From NCBI GenBank assembly GCA_026193675.1, contig JAPHSO010000181.1, forward strand, positions 1 through 5,464: a DNA stretch of 5,464 nucleotides, written 5' to 3'. A program made the translations under genes and the position numbers. Positions 5,091 through 5,464 of the stretch are shown here, piece after piece. The notes under the pieces were generated by a model. It was not told the origin of the DNA and ran no database searches. It worked only from the letters and a program-made list of their open reading frames with translations. This stretch comes from Gammaproteobacteria bacterium (GTDB lineage Bacteria > Pseudomonadota > Gammaproteobacteria > Thiohalomonadales > Thiohalomonadaceae). The stretch's first letter is position 1. Every line of letters begins with the position of its first letter.

Positions 5091-5464
5091 TTGGACAATC
5101 CACACTACCAACGTATCGGTGGGGAAAATGGGGTGCGCGCTCTCGTTGACCGTTTTTACGACCTGATGGATAGCCTGCCAGAGGCTGCCGGTATTCGGGC
5201 AATGCACGCTCCAGATCTGATGATTGCACGTGAGAAGCTATTTATGTTTCTTTCAGGCTGGTTGGGTGGACCACAACTCTATATGGAAAAATATGGTCAC
5301 CCGCGACTTAGACAGCGCCACCTGCCATTTAAAATTGGGGAGTCTGAGCGAGATCAGTGGATGCTCTGTATTCGTCAGGCGATGATTGATATTGGATTAG
5401 ATGAGGATTTTCGGCAACTGCTTGATGCCGCCTTCTACAAAACCGCCGATTTTATGCGCAACCG
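5091..5464 (+). CDS. Group II truncated haemoglobin (2/2 globin), cut near its C-terminus
   Basis: A small haem protein of the trHbII family, thought to bind oxygen or other diatomic ligands or to take part in nitric oxide or redox chemistry; the role here is not known. The 124 visible residues nearly complete the family length of about 130. Features in order: YQRIGGENGVRALVDRFY at 6-23 with Tyr23 at the B10 site, FLSGWLGGPQLY at 53-64, the proximal haem ligand His77 (F8) in RHLPF, and Trp90 in DQWMLC, the G8 Trp typical of group II. It ends TADFMRN at the window edge. The frame is closed by a TGA at 5079-5081. The only early start is the TTG at 5091, which gives the normal N-terminus; the Shine-Dalgarno is weak (GAG, eight bases upstream). 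It follows maf by 30 bp with no terminator, suggesting cotranscription. Confidence 0.92.
   Translation, partial: MDNPHYQRIGGENGVRALVDRFYDLMDSLPEAAGIRAMHAPDLMIAREKLFMFLSGWLGGPQLYMEKYGHPRLRQRHLPFKIGESERDQWMLCIRQAMIDIGLDEDFRQLLDAAFYKTADFMRN

Noticed and set aside
4954..5229. A 91-codon minus-strand open frame across the end of maf and start of the globin
   Set aside because: It overlaps two well-supported plus-strand genes, and its translation resembles no known protein.
1..5464. A novel defence, mobile or biosynthetic system
   Set aside because: Every sizeable supported gene belongs to a known housekeeping or globin family, and no direct repeats, transposase, CRISPR spacing or tRNA structure is visible.

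Overview
This window is a core-genome segment from a gammaproteobacterium of roughly balanced base composition. It carries the conserved phospholipid and fatty-acid synthesis cluster in the order yceD–rpmF–plsX–fabH–fabD–fabG, all on the minus strand. A divergent maf/yceF gene on the plus strand is followed by a group II truncated haemoglobin. The yceF|yceD-rpmF-plsX-fabHDG arrangement is that of Escherichia coli and many other gammaproteobacteria. Protein features agree: YceF-type Maf, a short L32 with no cysteines, and FabH and FabD close to the E. coli proteins. The globin after maf is not in the E. coli layout and points to another gammaproteobacterial lineage. I cannot name a genus.

Layout. 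Positions 1-396 hold the first 132 codons of fabG, and the rest lies outside the window. fabD (428-1363), fabH (1468-2403), plsX (2400-3473), rpmF (3592-3771; 59 codons) and yceD (3790-4311) follow going rightward, which is upstream in the operon. The 170-bp divergent region 4312-4481 holds a near-consensus sigma-70 promoter for the minus-strand operon and a weaker candidate for maf. maf is 4482-5060. The globin starts at a TTG at 5091 and runs off the right edge about complete.

How the genes work together. YceD and L32 belong to ribosome large-subunit production. PlsX converts acyl-ACP to acyl-phosphate for glycerolipid synthesis. FabH starts fatty-acid chains, FabD supplies malonyl-ACP and FabG reduces the 3-ketoacyl intermediates. 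One promoter therefore links ribosome supply with membrane lipid supply.

I found no mobile element, CRISPR array, RNA gene or evident new system. The observations worth a second look are regulatory. The yceD promoter is placed so that its transcript would begin almost on the start codon. Two gaps inside the operon carry clustered hairpins, one with a possible 11-codon leader ORF. plsX and fabH overlap by a TTGA, with fabH starting at TTG.
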